Shown here in pieces: positions 11,758 to 22,400 of a DNA stretch of 64,000 nt (the stretch's first letter is position 1; each line of letters opens with the position of its first letter). Origin of the DNA: Adineta vaga (taxonomy: Eukaryota > Rotifera). The stretch is taken from positions 310,001-374,000 of the forward strand of contig CP075493.1 of NCBI GenBank assembly GCA_021613535.1. The letters run 5' to 3'. Both the position numbers and the translations under genes were made by a program. The notes below the pieces were generated by a model, which saw only the letters and a list, made by a program, of their open reading frames with translations, was not told where the DNA came from and did not search any database.

Positions 11758-12342
11758 TTAACCCTTCCGAGGCGATTCGATTTTCAGAGATATTAACGTC
11801 TCTAAATTCGTTTTATTAAAAATCAAAATACATCGTAAGATGCACCATGGAAAGCTCTACAATATACATCGTAAAATTCTTTCGATTATGTGATTTTTGT
11901 TTTCAAAAAAGCGAAATTCTGTGAGATCAGTTTTCACTAATTGGTCCCACGTTTTGCTTTTTTGGAAGACAAAAAGTACACAATCGAAATAAGTGTTACG
12001 ATGTAGGTTCTAGAACGTTTTCTACTGAATCTTGTAGTATACTTTATTTCTTCTTCAAAAATCATACAAGATGATAAAAAGATAAAATAAGAAAAATCAA
12101 TTGTCATATTCGTGTATCAAAACATTATAGTTTCGCAACCTCGAGAACTAGCCACACAGTTTTATTTTCTTTTAAAACAAAAATTACAGAGTTAAAATAA
12201 GCTTGACTATGAGAATCGTAAAGCTCTTCACTCTGTATCTTACCGTTTGTACTGTTTTTTTTTATTAAAACGCAATTGAAGATTAAACCATGACATGTAA
12301 AGTGGAGCCCACCGGTGGGTCCCATCGCCTCAAAAAGGTTAA
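11758..12342. mobile_element. piggyBac-type non-autonomous element (585 bp) with TTAA target sites
   Basis: Both ends carry TTAA followed by related inverted ends: TTAACCCTTCCGAGGCGAT on the left, and on the right the complement of ATCGCCTCAAAAAGGTTAA. A subterminal CCACCGGTGGG motif on the right resembles CGACCGGTGAG near the right end of the piggyBac copy at 50.7 kb. No transposase is encoded. TTAA duplication is diagnostic of piggyBac-like insertion. Confidence 0.8.
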
Positions 12343-12482
12343 CGAATGAAACTGGAAAAAATCAAGACTTTATTAAGTAATGTTTCTCTAAAGACTGTAT
12401 TTACTCAATAAGATATGTCCGACGAGGAATGTCAAATTCGCCAATAATACTACTATTCATGTCTCTTCTCATCAATACCATT

Positions 12483-15400
12483 TTACCGTTCGGCTGGTAC
12501 GTTTTCCAGGTCGAACTCGTCAAATTTAGGTGTATGACCGTCGACGATGCGGCTCATAATAAAATCACCCGCCAAAACTGGTTTGTATTTTTTCGGATTT
12601 CCTACGTTGTCAAAGCATGTTGGCAAACAATCAATGTTTGTAAAATAATTTGGCCCAAAAAACAAACCAATAGAATATCGCTCATTGTGACCCAAATTTA
12701 TAACACGATGAATTGTAGAAACGAATTGATCGTTTGTCCATCGCTGCATTGTATCAGCAATGTTCACAACGAACGCTCCTTCGATCGGTTTTGCGTCAAT
12801 CCATTTTCCTTCGATATTCTTCACTTGCAATGCTGTTACATTCTCTGTTTGCTGGAGAAGTGTGAAACCGCCATAGTCTGTGTGTGCACCACATCCTGTA
12901 TTCACGAAAAACAGAATCGATACAGAGAAGTCATGAAAAATGTGAACTGAACTATTCCTATTCCAGTTTTGTTATTACTTGGTTCGAGTACATGACATAT
13001 TTCAGTGATATTGCCAATGGGTTTTATCTATCTATCTGTCTCGATAGGTGGATAGATAAATCCCCGTGATAAAATCACTGGGATATGTTATGGACTAATA
13101 TCTGAACTAAGTTAAAACTCCACTAATAAAAGTTTATACATCTGCATACTGCGCGCAATGTACTTTTTTTGTCTCGTTTTGAATATTGGTTATCAGGATA
13201 GAATCAGCTTTTAACGAGTATTGATAAAGTATACAACGATTGACAAAATATAGTATGCTGTAAAAAGACTATTTGTGCGTTGTGATCTCGAATAGTTTTA
13301 AATACTCATTCGGATTGTTAAGAGAATTCCAAGACAACTGTCACAAAATCGACAGGATCTGCTGTAAACTCCATAGCATGTACATTACTTAACAAAGTGC
13401 AGTGGTTATTAAAGATCTAGTTCCCTCGACTGAAAGGAGGATCATATGAAAAAAAGTTTGTGTGTGTGTGTGTCTGTCTGTCAGGGCCAAGGTCAGGGTC
13501 AAAAAAACATTTTCTTGAAAAATGGTCAAAAATTCAAAAGACCTCGATATGCGATGAGTTATAGCGTCAAACAAACAAGTTTCTAAAATTCTAGGGTTAT
13601 TCATCGACACATCTGTTTTTGGTAGGACTTGGACCGATGAGAGTTTTTCATCGTCTAACACTGCTCACATTTGTTCCTATGAACTTGGATTCTGGATCGA
13701 ACAGGTTTCTTTGTTCCAAAGAACTAACTAATTAAGGTTTTTTATGCTCGTCTATGGACTAATATAAGATTTTATCAGGCTGGATATTCAGTCACTCAAA
13801 AATGCTATAATGGTTTCGGTAAACGACACTATTTAATGAGAGTGTCTAGTCGTGAGTGGCGCCCTGAAGGGGTGCCGACGAACGACTAGCTGCTCAGCTG
13901 TCTCATTTGGAATTTAGCATCGTTAAGACTACTTAGTAATATTCCAGTAAGATTAAGATTAGTTCGACCTGATCTTCATAATGGGTTGATCCTTCGGCTG
14001 TGATAAGGGTCATCGGAAGTTTTTTTTCTATATGTGCTTGAGAGCACTGATATTAGTCAAGATAATATCGTTTAGGACTACGCATAGGTCAAAAACACAC
14101 GATGATGGTAGTCCCAAGAGGTTCTCAAGGGCTATATTATGAAGGTATCATAGATTCTGAAAGGAGAAATTCAATAAGCCTATATGGCTCTAAGATCTGT
14201 AAAGAATATTAGACTACACGACCGAAGACTAAAGAAAATATTAACGTACTTGAGACATTAAAGTTTGAAGCCGTAGTTTATTTATAGGCGTATACATTAA
14301 TGTCTAGTATGTGTATGTGCTTATTGGATTCTAGTCCAACTTTTGAGACCGTACCTTTAACAAGAAATAAAACCCAGGCAGTATGCACCGATTTACGCTA
14401 GTGCCATCAAAATGCCATCATAGATATATGATGTCTATTGAACTGCTTCTTCCATTCAGTGTGGAATAGATTAACAGTGAACATGTGAAGATATGTTATT
14501 CTCATGAGTTTCTTCCACGCTCCAAACACATTGCCATGTAGAGAAAAGACCGCAATTCTAGAATTCGTTCCAACATTTTAAACACCAGCGACTGGGAGCT
14601 GTGAGTGATGATTTGTCATATAAAATCTCAAAAGGATGCTGAAGTTTTTACAATTTGTTTGAAGTACTCCTTACTGTTAATATGACACATCTTTTTATGA
14701 AGCTTTGCATAACGAGAGCTTTGAGAGCGCACTCAAAGAAGACACACTCTAAATAAAAAAGGTGTATTACAAAACCCGTCGAAAAGGTTCCGTAGATGTC
14801 AAAAGCTTTGGAATGCGTTGACAAATCGAAAGAAATGGTTTTCAAAATCTACGAAACCTAAAAAGGATCTGACCGCGAGTACACGCTCCGAACCATCGTC
14901 TACGAAACCTTCTTAAGTTTCGTACAGCGAGAAAAAGTTTCGCATTTGCTCACGAAACCTTAATGCTTTGGTATAAAACCACAGTGCTGAACCCCGAGGT
15001 TTCGTACTTTCTGACGGAACCTTTTTTTCCCTGTACAAAACGCAAAAAGGTTTCGTAGACGATGGTTCGGAGCGTGTACCCGCGGTCAGATCCTTTTTAG
15101 GTTTCGTAGATTTTGAAAACCATTGCTTTCGATTTGTCAAAGCATTCCAAAGCTTTTGACATCTACGGAACCTTTTCGATGGGTTTTGTAATACACCTTT
15201 TTTATTTAGAGTGCATAATGCAAGATAATTATAGAAAATTCAGTCGAGGGTCAAGCAATTCCGCCTCAACGAGCATTGTTTATTTTACTTCAATCACTGA
15301 CTTTCATACATTGTCTCAAACATTACTGAATAAAATATGAATCTAAATTCTAATCCGTTGTCGATCATTTGACATATCACTTAACTACGACTAGTATATT

Positions 15401-18400
15401 GTAATAGTGTCAAATTAACTTTATTTCTATTGTTGTACATTTGCGCTTTCGAGAATTGACGTCTCTGCGCTCTTTGATACTCATTTTTTCCGAAACCATG
15501 TTATAAGATCGAACTATGTATTTTCATATGACTTCTTTCTCATTCTTTATCGATTATACGCGATGTTTTTTCTAAACGTAATTTGAATCTGTTCGTTCGG
15601 AGAAAGTTGGAAATATTCCTTATACCTATTATTTTCAACGAACTGAATTGAAAGGAGTTGAAGATATTAGTTGCTTTGATATGGATGACGTAGGCGGAAG
15701 CAACTTTGAAAAACTTCTGATTCAGATGAAATTAAGGTCTGATCTCGATTTTTAAAAATTATTTCAGCCCACTATGGGTAGAAAAGTGAATAAAGACTTT
15801 GCAGTGGTTAAGAAGGTTTGTGGAAATTTGGAAGCTTTTCAACGCATCTTTATTCATATCATCTGTGTCGAAAATAACTTCTTTCTGCTACTATTTCTGA
15901 ATCAGTTTGCTAAAACAAAGAGAACATATTTCAAAAGCAGTATGTGCACCGTAATTTCTTTGCACCTTAATAAATTAAAAGTACATTCAGGCAAAAGAAT
16001 CTTCATGGAAATGGTCTTAGTAGTGCTGGAATAAACTCGTCTTACTGAGGATAGCTTTATAAGAGACAATGACAGCTGAATCTTTGACGTGAGTTTAGAT
16101 AAGATTTTTATAGATGAATGCTGCGACTAGAGCTCGGCGGGGCTGCCCTGATCCCTATTTTTTCCCGAGCCCGGTCCCAGTCCCGAAGAGATCGGTATCA
16201 AAATCTCGACTTTTTTCCCAAAAGGGCCGGAATCGGGACGAGTTTCTGTCCAGTGAGCGATGATCGGGATCGGGATGAAAAAACTCGGTCCCGTTGGACT
16301 CTAGCTGCGACTTTGAAAGAAGGGTGGACAGAAATAAACTTCACTGTCCGAAGAGACTCAAATCTAATTTTTTGAACATGATCTCCAAAAAGTTCAGTAA
16401 GCACATTTAAGCAGAGTTTGGCAGTAATGTCAGAATCATTTTTCTGTCAGAAAATATCACAAAAGAAATAATCCTCGCGGCATCGTAACTAGTTTGACGA
16501 TGTGCTTGCTTTCTTCTTTACAAGTTGCTCAATTTTCCGTACAAACTATGAAGATCTCAAAAAACATAGGAACTATACAGTTACACTTTCGCTTCTTCAT
16601 TAGTTTCGTTGATGAAATTCAAAAAGCTCGGAAGAAATTTTATATACATGCGTTTCTTGATCAGATCTGTATCAATTTTAAACTAAAGGAGGGCTGCGTT
16701 TTTATGGCATAAGATATTAAAGAAATAACTATTGTGAGCCCTTTCTGAGATAACACAAAGCGGAGAAACGAACGTCGAACAAATATATTTTAATATTGTA
16801 GAACGGTCTGCAACATAGTACACCCATAACAGAGAGGTGCTAACGTTATACTAGAAAAAGAAAAATTTTCACCTTTTATGAACAATCTTTTTATCCCAAT
16901 CAGAATCAAAACAGACTGTGATACTCATCTCTCCTTCGAATTGTGGAAAGTATATGCACTAATTTAATCGGAATCGGGTTAAATTACGTTAAATACATAG
17001 TATAACTGGTCGCTTAATTAAGCGTCTTTGAATTGACCCATCAATAAGATTTTAAATTATTATTCTATAAAGTTTTGTTTAAATAAAGTTGATAGCACAA
17101 CTATTCTGGTTGAAATAGACTTCTACAAGCTGTGAGATGCTCTCATATAATGCACACTCTTGAAGAAGTTGGACTGTTACTTAACCTTTTCCAAGTTCGG
17201 CAGCCGATATGAAAAAATATAAAATAATTTTTCTGACAGATACAAGGGTGAAGCTTGTCTACACAATCTTTTCAAGAGTTATCGAATAAAAAAAGAGCTG
17301 GCATAAAAAATCCGAAGACATTTGGCTTTGATACGAAGCTTTATGGATTTTCCATTATATCCTGAAGGATCCACACTTAACTGAATGATCTCGTATTTTT
17401 AATACTAACGTGGGAAGTACCCAACGTGATTAATCGATTTTGAGCTTAGAGTCGATGTATGAAGTAGACCTCAGTGAGCTATAGAACGCCCCAAAACGAT
17501 TAGGGTCCATAGGCTTTCTGTCCATAGTTATAAGTATTTTACTGAAATATTATGCTCAATCATGGTACATGCTCAAAAGTCAGTTGATGATATTTTGACC
17601 TGAGATTTTGGCCACAGAAAAGTCTATTGATACATAGAACGCCCTGAAAGGTTCAGTCCAAAATAACGTTCCTTTCTCGATATATTAAGGTTACAAAAAA
17701 CAAAAAAGTTTACCCTTTCTTGCCCTTTGGTCCCTATAAGGATCATTTTATAACAATTTGATTTTTCTGAACTAGAGGGCATTTAAAGAGGAACCTTATA
17801 TCACGTTTAAGAGTAACTGTCATGAATCGTCTAACAAGAATCTAAGTCTAACCTTTATCCCTAATTAATTTTTCATGTTTTTCCTACTTTGTTGTAAACC
17901 TCAGAAATTGCTTTCAATAAAAAGTAACCCATATATCACATGCTCAATAAATTGACATCGAATGAATTTAGTTTAAACTTTTGTTACGTATATCAGGGGT
18001 CATAAGAGTAATGTTGCTGTGGGAATTCTCCTCTCAAACCATTAAGTTTATCTAAAGACAAGAAAGGGTTAAGCAAGTATCTTTTCAGTAAGCGTATCTT
18101 ATATCTGGGACAAGATAATAAATGGAAAAAGGTACTCGCCCAAAAGATGTGGATCAATTGGTTCATCTCTTGATTGAGGTGGATACCACATCACAGACAT
18201 GTTAGCCATAGGTTTATCTGTCAATGATACGAAGTAATCTTCAGGTAAATCCAGCGCCAAAGCAAATGCTACACAGAGTTTATTTGCCAATTCTTTCACA
18301 GCCAGGTAGTAACCATCGTAAATGACTTCACGAAATCCTACAGAGCAAAAAGATTTTATCTCATTCCTAACACCCCAACATGTGCTTACCTGGCAAATCC

Positions 18401-18792
18401 GGCCACTGATTTGGACCATAGAGGACGGCTCCCTTTTGAACATCGGGATCATCCTTGCTCAATTCCAATGCAAAATGAAACGTTTCTTTATAGTCACCTT
18501 TGGCTGCAAATTTCTCTGTTAAAAATGGTGAAAAACCACGCGATTCACCATCGGGTGGGGGTCCCATGGCATGTTTCATTTTAACATCTAGCGGAAGAGC
18601 AAAATATCGCTTTGCTTGTGCAAATGCATCTTTCGTTAGCTGTTGCGGCACGTCATGGTTTTTCAAATAGAAAAAACCAACGTTACGGCAGACTTCTCCA
18701 ATCTCTTTGGCGACTTTAAGTTTTTCTTCTTTAGTACCATGTAAAAAACGATCGAAATTAATGACTGGTATCTCTGTAAAATCTGTTGTCAT
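12483..18792 (-). CDS. 2-oxoglutarate/Fe(II)-dependent dioxygenase B (isopenicillin-N-synthase-like), 3 exons, 337 aa
   Basis: Non-haem Fe(II)/2OG oxygenase, substrate unknown. Exons on the minus strand are 18792-18390, 18337-18140 and 12895-12483. Exon 1 and 2 lengths (403 and 198 nt) equal those of gene A, and the total is 338 codons. Intron 1 is 52 nt GT-AG. Intron 2 is 5244 nt and starts with GC (GCGAGT) instead of GT. Residues: N-terminal IPVINFDRF and FFYLKNHDV; iron ligands HTD (about H205, D207) and H in IHRVIN (about H263); RYS for 2OG. All are present. A TATATAG box lies about 80 bp upstream on the minus strand (near 18872). It is a different subtype from A (RGFSPFLTEKFAAKGDYKE region) and shares that subtype and the GC donor with D. 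Whether the long GC-AG intron splices efficiently cannot be judged from sequence. Confidence 0.85.
14745..15213. repeat. Fold-back element, TTTCG-rich family, copy 2 (469 bp)
   Basis: The terminal inverted repeats begin CACTCTAAATAAAAAAGGTG and match over more than 30 bp at the other end. The arms continue inward almost to the centre, with CGAAACCT/AGGTTTCG words and GCTCCGAACCATCGTCTACG mirrored by its complement. It lies inside intron 2 of dioxygenase B. Confidence 0.85.
16120..16311. mobile_element. 176-bp hAT-type MITE with 8-bp target duplication
   Basis: The 8-bp direct repeat GCTGCGAC (16120-16127 and 16304-16311) flanks a GC-rich insert with short inverted ends (TAGAGCTC / GGACTCTA). 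The insert contains repeated CGGGATCGGGA words unlike the AT-rich surroundings. An 8-bp duplication points to hAT-type transposition. Inside intron 2 of dioxygenase B. Confidence 0.75.
17440..17705. repeat. Diverged half-copy of the 55-kb fold-back family
   Basis: Words such as TGACCTGAGATTTTGGCCAC and AACGTTCCTTTCTCGATATA parallel TGACCTGAAATTTTGTCCAT and ATGTTCCTTTATCGAGATAT at 55.39-55.48 kb. Only one arm is recognised. Confidence 0.45.
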
Positions 18793-19807
18793 GTTTTTCT
18801 TTTATAAGTTATAATTATCGAATGTGTACAGATATTGAATTGCACTAATTATCAACAACGAAAAAGTGACTATATAAGCAACGTGTGGATCATTCATGCA
18901 TTGTATAAAAAGGGTGATGTGTTTCGTCGTGCGCAACAAAGGACGGGTAATCTTTATATTCATATTACGACAAAGGCGCAGTAATGAAACCCACACTGAA
19001 CAGTTTATCGTAAGCTAGACAAAAAAGTATCACTAACACACATGATTCTTTAAAGAAAAATTTAAAAAGATAGTCTTATGGAAAAACAGTGATATCAAAC
19101 TCTCGATGAAAATTTATGAAAACGAAATAATCACCTAGGATACAGTTACCTCGATAAATTTTCATTAGAAAATTTTTATCTGTACAGCGGTAACTGAACT
19201 CAAGTTGAGAGTGGAGGTGAGGATGTGCGTTTCTTATTTGTACACATCCACACCCACCCTCAAGATCAATCAGGATCCAAATTACAGTTTTTCTTTAAAA
19301 AGCAGTGAGCGCGAGTGAACTACGGTTAGTATGAGATAAATCACAGTGTATTTAAATAGAATTAATGTCTTTTGTAAATTCAGATGACTTTTCGATGAAG
19401 TTTTGTTTTTATCGAATGTCGATTCTAGGATTCAACAGGATCTAGGGATCCAGCGTCCACTTTTTCCTCCGTGCACAAAATCGTTGGATAAATTATAAAG
19501 TTATCAAAGGTTCGGTAGGAAAGATTCCCAACCTTTAAAAAAACTACAAAACTGTCGAGAGTTCGATTGAAAATATATACAACCTTTGAATGAGTTATAA
19601 CACCTCCCAAAGATTTGGTAGAAAAGACATCAACCACTTCGTGAAAAATTTACGAAAATTACACACAGTTTCGTTGATGAAATACTAGACCTTGTGTAAA
19701 TCATAGAATTCAGAAAAATTTTGGAGAACGACAGCTAAGCCATATTTGTCTCCCTGAACTAAAATTCATTCGGTGCAAAGCACCGATATTTTTAAAGTTC
19801 TGCAGAA
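18793..19807. other. Region upstream of dioxygenase B, with telomere-like pair 4
   Basis: It contains the TATA-like box of gene B near 18872 and the telomere-like pair at 19201-19266. A stretch at 19425-19690 is rich in short GGTTCG/CGAACC-type words, like the old fold-back at 1.3-1.9 kb. No gene is supported. Confidence 0.4.
19201..19266. repeat. Telomere-like inverted pair 4 (degenerate)
   Basis: CAAGTTGAGAGTGGAGGTGA on the left, and ACACATCCACACCCACCCTC followed by AAGATC on the right. The terminal CCCTCAAGAT is the same as at pairs 1 and 3. The G-rich arm is the more decayed one. Confidence 0.6.
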
Positions 19808-20237
19808 AAAGTGCAAAGAAGTTTACTATTTTTCACTTTAAAAAGTAGAATTTAGCAGGCGGAAGTACTTAAAAGTGAACCTTTTTTAGTAACTTTTATT
19901 AAACTTCTTCACTATTTTCGCCATAAGTGCTATTAAGTTGTGGTAAAAAGTAGAAAAAATACTAAAAGTGACTAACAAAGATAATAAAAAGTGAAAAAGT
20001 AAACTTTTTAGTAGTTATTACTATGAAAAGTAGTATGAACTACTTCCAAACACTAATAGATAATATCATTCAATGTTTCCAGAAAATATAAAGTACTTTT
20101 TATGGTAATAATTAGTGAAAAGTTTACTTTTTCACTTTTTATTATCTTTGTTAGTCACTTTTAGTATTTTTTTTAACTTACTTCGTCTGCTAAATTCTAA
20201 TTTTTAAAGTGAAAAATAGTAAACTTCTTTGCACTTT
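19808..20237. repeat. 430-bp fold-back element just upstream of the FAD gene
   Basis: Inverted ends: AAAGTGCAAAGAAGTTTACT and its complement AGTAAACTTCTTTGCACTTT. Arm similarity continues inward (TAAAAAGTGAAAAAGTAAAC against GTTTACTTTTTCACTTTTTA). It is built from short AAAGTGA/AAGTA words and is non-coding. Its right end lies 49 bp from the FAD monooxygenase ATG, so it occupies most of the promoter. Confidence 0.8.
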
Positions 20238-20286
20238 ATTTTTACATGGGTACTCATTTCTAGACTGAACAGGCTCAGATTGTATA

Positions 20287-21543
20287 ATGGTTACGAATAC
20301 TCGAGAAGTAATCGTCGTTGGTGCTGGTCCAGCTGGTCTTGTTGCCGCTCTTACTCTACACTCACTTGGTCGCCAAGTGACAATACTTGAATCAATGCCA
20401 GCTAATAGGTCTCGACAAGGTAGTCGTGCCATATTCCTTCATAATACGACATTGGATATACTAGATCGTATCTGTAATGGCATAGGGAGCGAAATTTCAA
20501 AGCATGGTATCTACTGGCAAACTCAACGTACATTGTATGATGGAAAAGAAGTATACTCAAAGACTTATGCATCTACTACATCTGATGTCAAACCACATTT
20601 TACTAGCCTACCTCAAACTGAAATTGAACAAATGCTTCTTGCACGCACGCTCACTAATAATATTGAACTTATTTTTGATCAAACAGTAATCGACGTAAAA
20701 TCATGTGAAGAAGATGAAAGTGGTTTAGTCAAAGTAAAGATAGCCAACAGTGAAGTAATTTGGAAAGCACAGTATGTCATAGGAGCTGATGGAGCTCACT
20801 CCATTGTTCGAAAACAAATTGGCGTAAAAATGGAAGGTAATCGAGACGACGGATGGTTTATTGTAGTCGATGTCGCTGAAATCGAACAACAAAAGAATAG
20901 CTTACCAATACTTCCACGGGAACGTATTTTTCACTATGCCCACCCAGCAGTAGACGGACGTAATGTATTGCTGGTTCCATTTCGAGGAGGCTGGCGCATT
21001 GATCTTCAGTGTAAGAATAGCGACAATCCAGTCGAATTAAGCAGCAAGATAGGAGTGAAGCAATGGCTCAGCCGTGTCATGCCCCCAGCATATGCTAATC
21101 ACATCACCTGGGTATCAACTTACCAGTTCTTACAGCTTGTAGCAGATGATTTTGCTCACAAAACAACCCGGCGTGTTCTTCTGATCGGAGAAGCAGCACA
21201 TTTATTTGCACCTTTTGGCGCTCGTGGCCTTAATTCTGGTGTAGCTGATGCTGAGTCGGCTGCTATAGCTATCAACACTGCACTCTCCTATTTTCAAAAG
21301 AACGGTGAAGCAGCTCGTCGTGCCATTGATACATTCGTTCAAGTTAGACGAGCTGCTGCCATGTTTAATCGATTTGCTGCAGGTGAAGCATTATCGCATT
21401 TGAAACCAAATAATGAAATGATGGTTAAACAGTTGGAAGCTGCAGCAAGAGCACCTACGGATAAAATAGCTTCCGAATGGCTAGAAAAAGCTCCATATGG
21501 CCCTCGAACTTGGCCCAACAATATGTTGCTCTCTAAATATTAG
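20287..21543 (+). CDS. FAD-dependent aromatic-ring-type monooxygenase, single exon, 418 aa
   Basis: Flavoprotein of the p-hydroxybenzoate-hydroxylase fold (FAD_binding_3 family), using NAD(P)H and O2 to hydroxylate a small, probably aromatic, substrate. The Rossmann GxGxxG is GAGPAG at residues 12-17, with an acidic end of the second strand (ILES). The middle DG motif is GADGAHS. The C-terminal FAD-ribityl motif is GEAAHLFAPFGARGLNSG. The length is right for the short single-domain members. The gene has no introns, while nearby genes have them, and the protein looks bacterial or fungal. Horizontal acquisition, common in bdelloids, is therefore a reasonable inference. It stands alone on the + strand; the 430-bp fold-back lies 49 bp upstream. 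The exact substrate is not recognisable. Confidence 0.88.
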   Translation: MVTNTREVIVVGAGPAGLVAALTLHSLGRQVTILESMPANRSRQGSRAIFLHNTTLDILDRICNGIGSEISKHGIYWQTQRTLYDGKEVYSKTYASTTSDVKPHFTSLPQTEIEQMLLARTLTNNIELIFDQTVIDVKSCEEDESGLVKVKIANSEVIWKAQYVIGADGAHSIVRKQIGVKMEGNRDDGWFIVVDVAEIEQQKNSLPILPRERIFHYAHPAVDGRNVLLVPFRGGWRIDLQCKNSDNPVELSSKIGVKQWLSRVMPPAYANHITWVSTYQFLQLVADDFAHKTTRRVLLIGEAAHLFAPFGARGLNSGVADAESAAIAINTALSYFQKNGEAARRAIDTFVQVRRAAAMFNRFAAGEALSHLKPNNEMMVKQLEAAARAPTDKIASEWLEKAPYGPRTWPNNMLLSKY

Positions 21544-22351
21544 TTCTTAATATGTCAACTATTGTGTATGATTATGTGACTAGCTTTTAAAATTGAGTTG
21601 TCTATTCTACTTAATCAAATTTAAGAAAAAATAAAATGTTTGAGCGTAATAGTGCGTTAAAGAATGAGATAAATGTGTACTGATATTGTACATAATGTTG
21701 GAACTTTGTATGTTTATTTTCAAAACATACAGCACTGTTCATTCTAAACGGATGAATATTTTAGGCATTAGTTTTATTCATTTGTTTTTTTTTCGACATT
21801 GGCAGAAAGTTTTTGATTACGAGATAATTTCAATGGTTATACGTTTCTTATAGTTTTTCTATCACATGGACAATCGAGAGTGTCACTACATCTTCAACAG
21901 CTATTCGTCGCTATTCTTCGTTTGTATAATCTATTTGCGAACCACTGACCTTGCCTCCTCTTTGATCACTAATCATATAATGGATAATATTAGCTGGGAG
22001 AAAAATATATGATTTTTCGATACAACTAGGTTTTCTGATACTCAGATCAAATAAGTACTGCCCGGAACCGGTCGGACACTTTGCCTTCCGGCAAAAACAT
22101 GGAAGCTGTATTCCGAACCGGATTTTTTCCTATGTTTTTCTAATTGGAAACGGCTGGATTTGGTGGGAAAATTGTTGTTTTCCGTTTGATTCCTGCTGGC
22201 TCCGGAGGCCGGAACGATCGTCCTGGGTATTAATGATACTTTCTGGGTAATCAAGCTAGTTTTCGAGAACTGACGTTAATTTTCAGAAATCATATTTAAT
22301 TTGTCAAATAAAATTGAAAAAACATAATTTTAAGTGATTTTGAAAGGAGAA
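21544..22351. other. Intergenic, no gene seen
   Basis: A/T-rich 3' flank of the FAD gene. At about 22060-22230 there is a patch rich in CCGG/GGAAC words (CCCGGAACCGGTCGG ... GGAGGCCGGAACGATCG) with weak inverted character, possibly an old MITE. Nothing else is supported. Confidence 0.35.
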
Positions 22352-22400
22352 ACGAATATATTGAACGTTTCGTCAACTAATTCGACATCATCAGCAATGT
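22352..22400 (-). ncRNA. Hammerhead-ribozyme-like motif at the end of an endonuclease-bearing Penelope-like element
   Basis: The minus strand reads ATTG-CTGATGA-TGTC...GAC-GAAA-CGTT-CAAT. It has conserved core boxes CTGATGA (22394-22388) and GAAA, a short stem II (GTC/GAC, with one extra base after the core), a minimal stem III and a 4-bp stem I (ATTG/CAAT). Penelope-like elements are known to carry such hammerheads with tiny stem III. The extra base weakens the call. Confidence 0.5.

Noticed and set aside
12429-12950. 173-aa + strand frame
   Set aside because: Antisense of exon 3 of dioxygenase B, which has all catalytic motifs and proper splice phase.
13458-13484. TGTG/TCTG microsatellite as a possible telomere-like run
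   Set aside because: Simple dinucleotide repeat without GGG triplets; unrelated to the TGTGGG-type units.
16118-16375. 85-aa frame in GC-rich DNA
   Set aside because: It coincides with a 176-bp MITE bounded by an 8-bp duplication and has repetitive composition.
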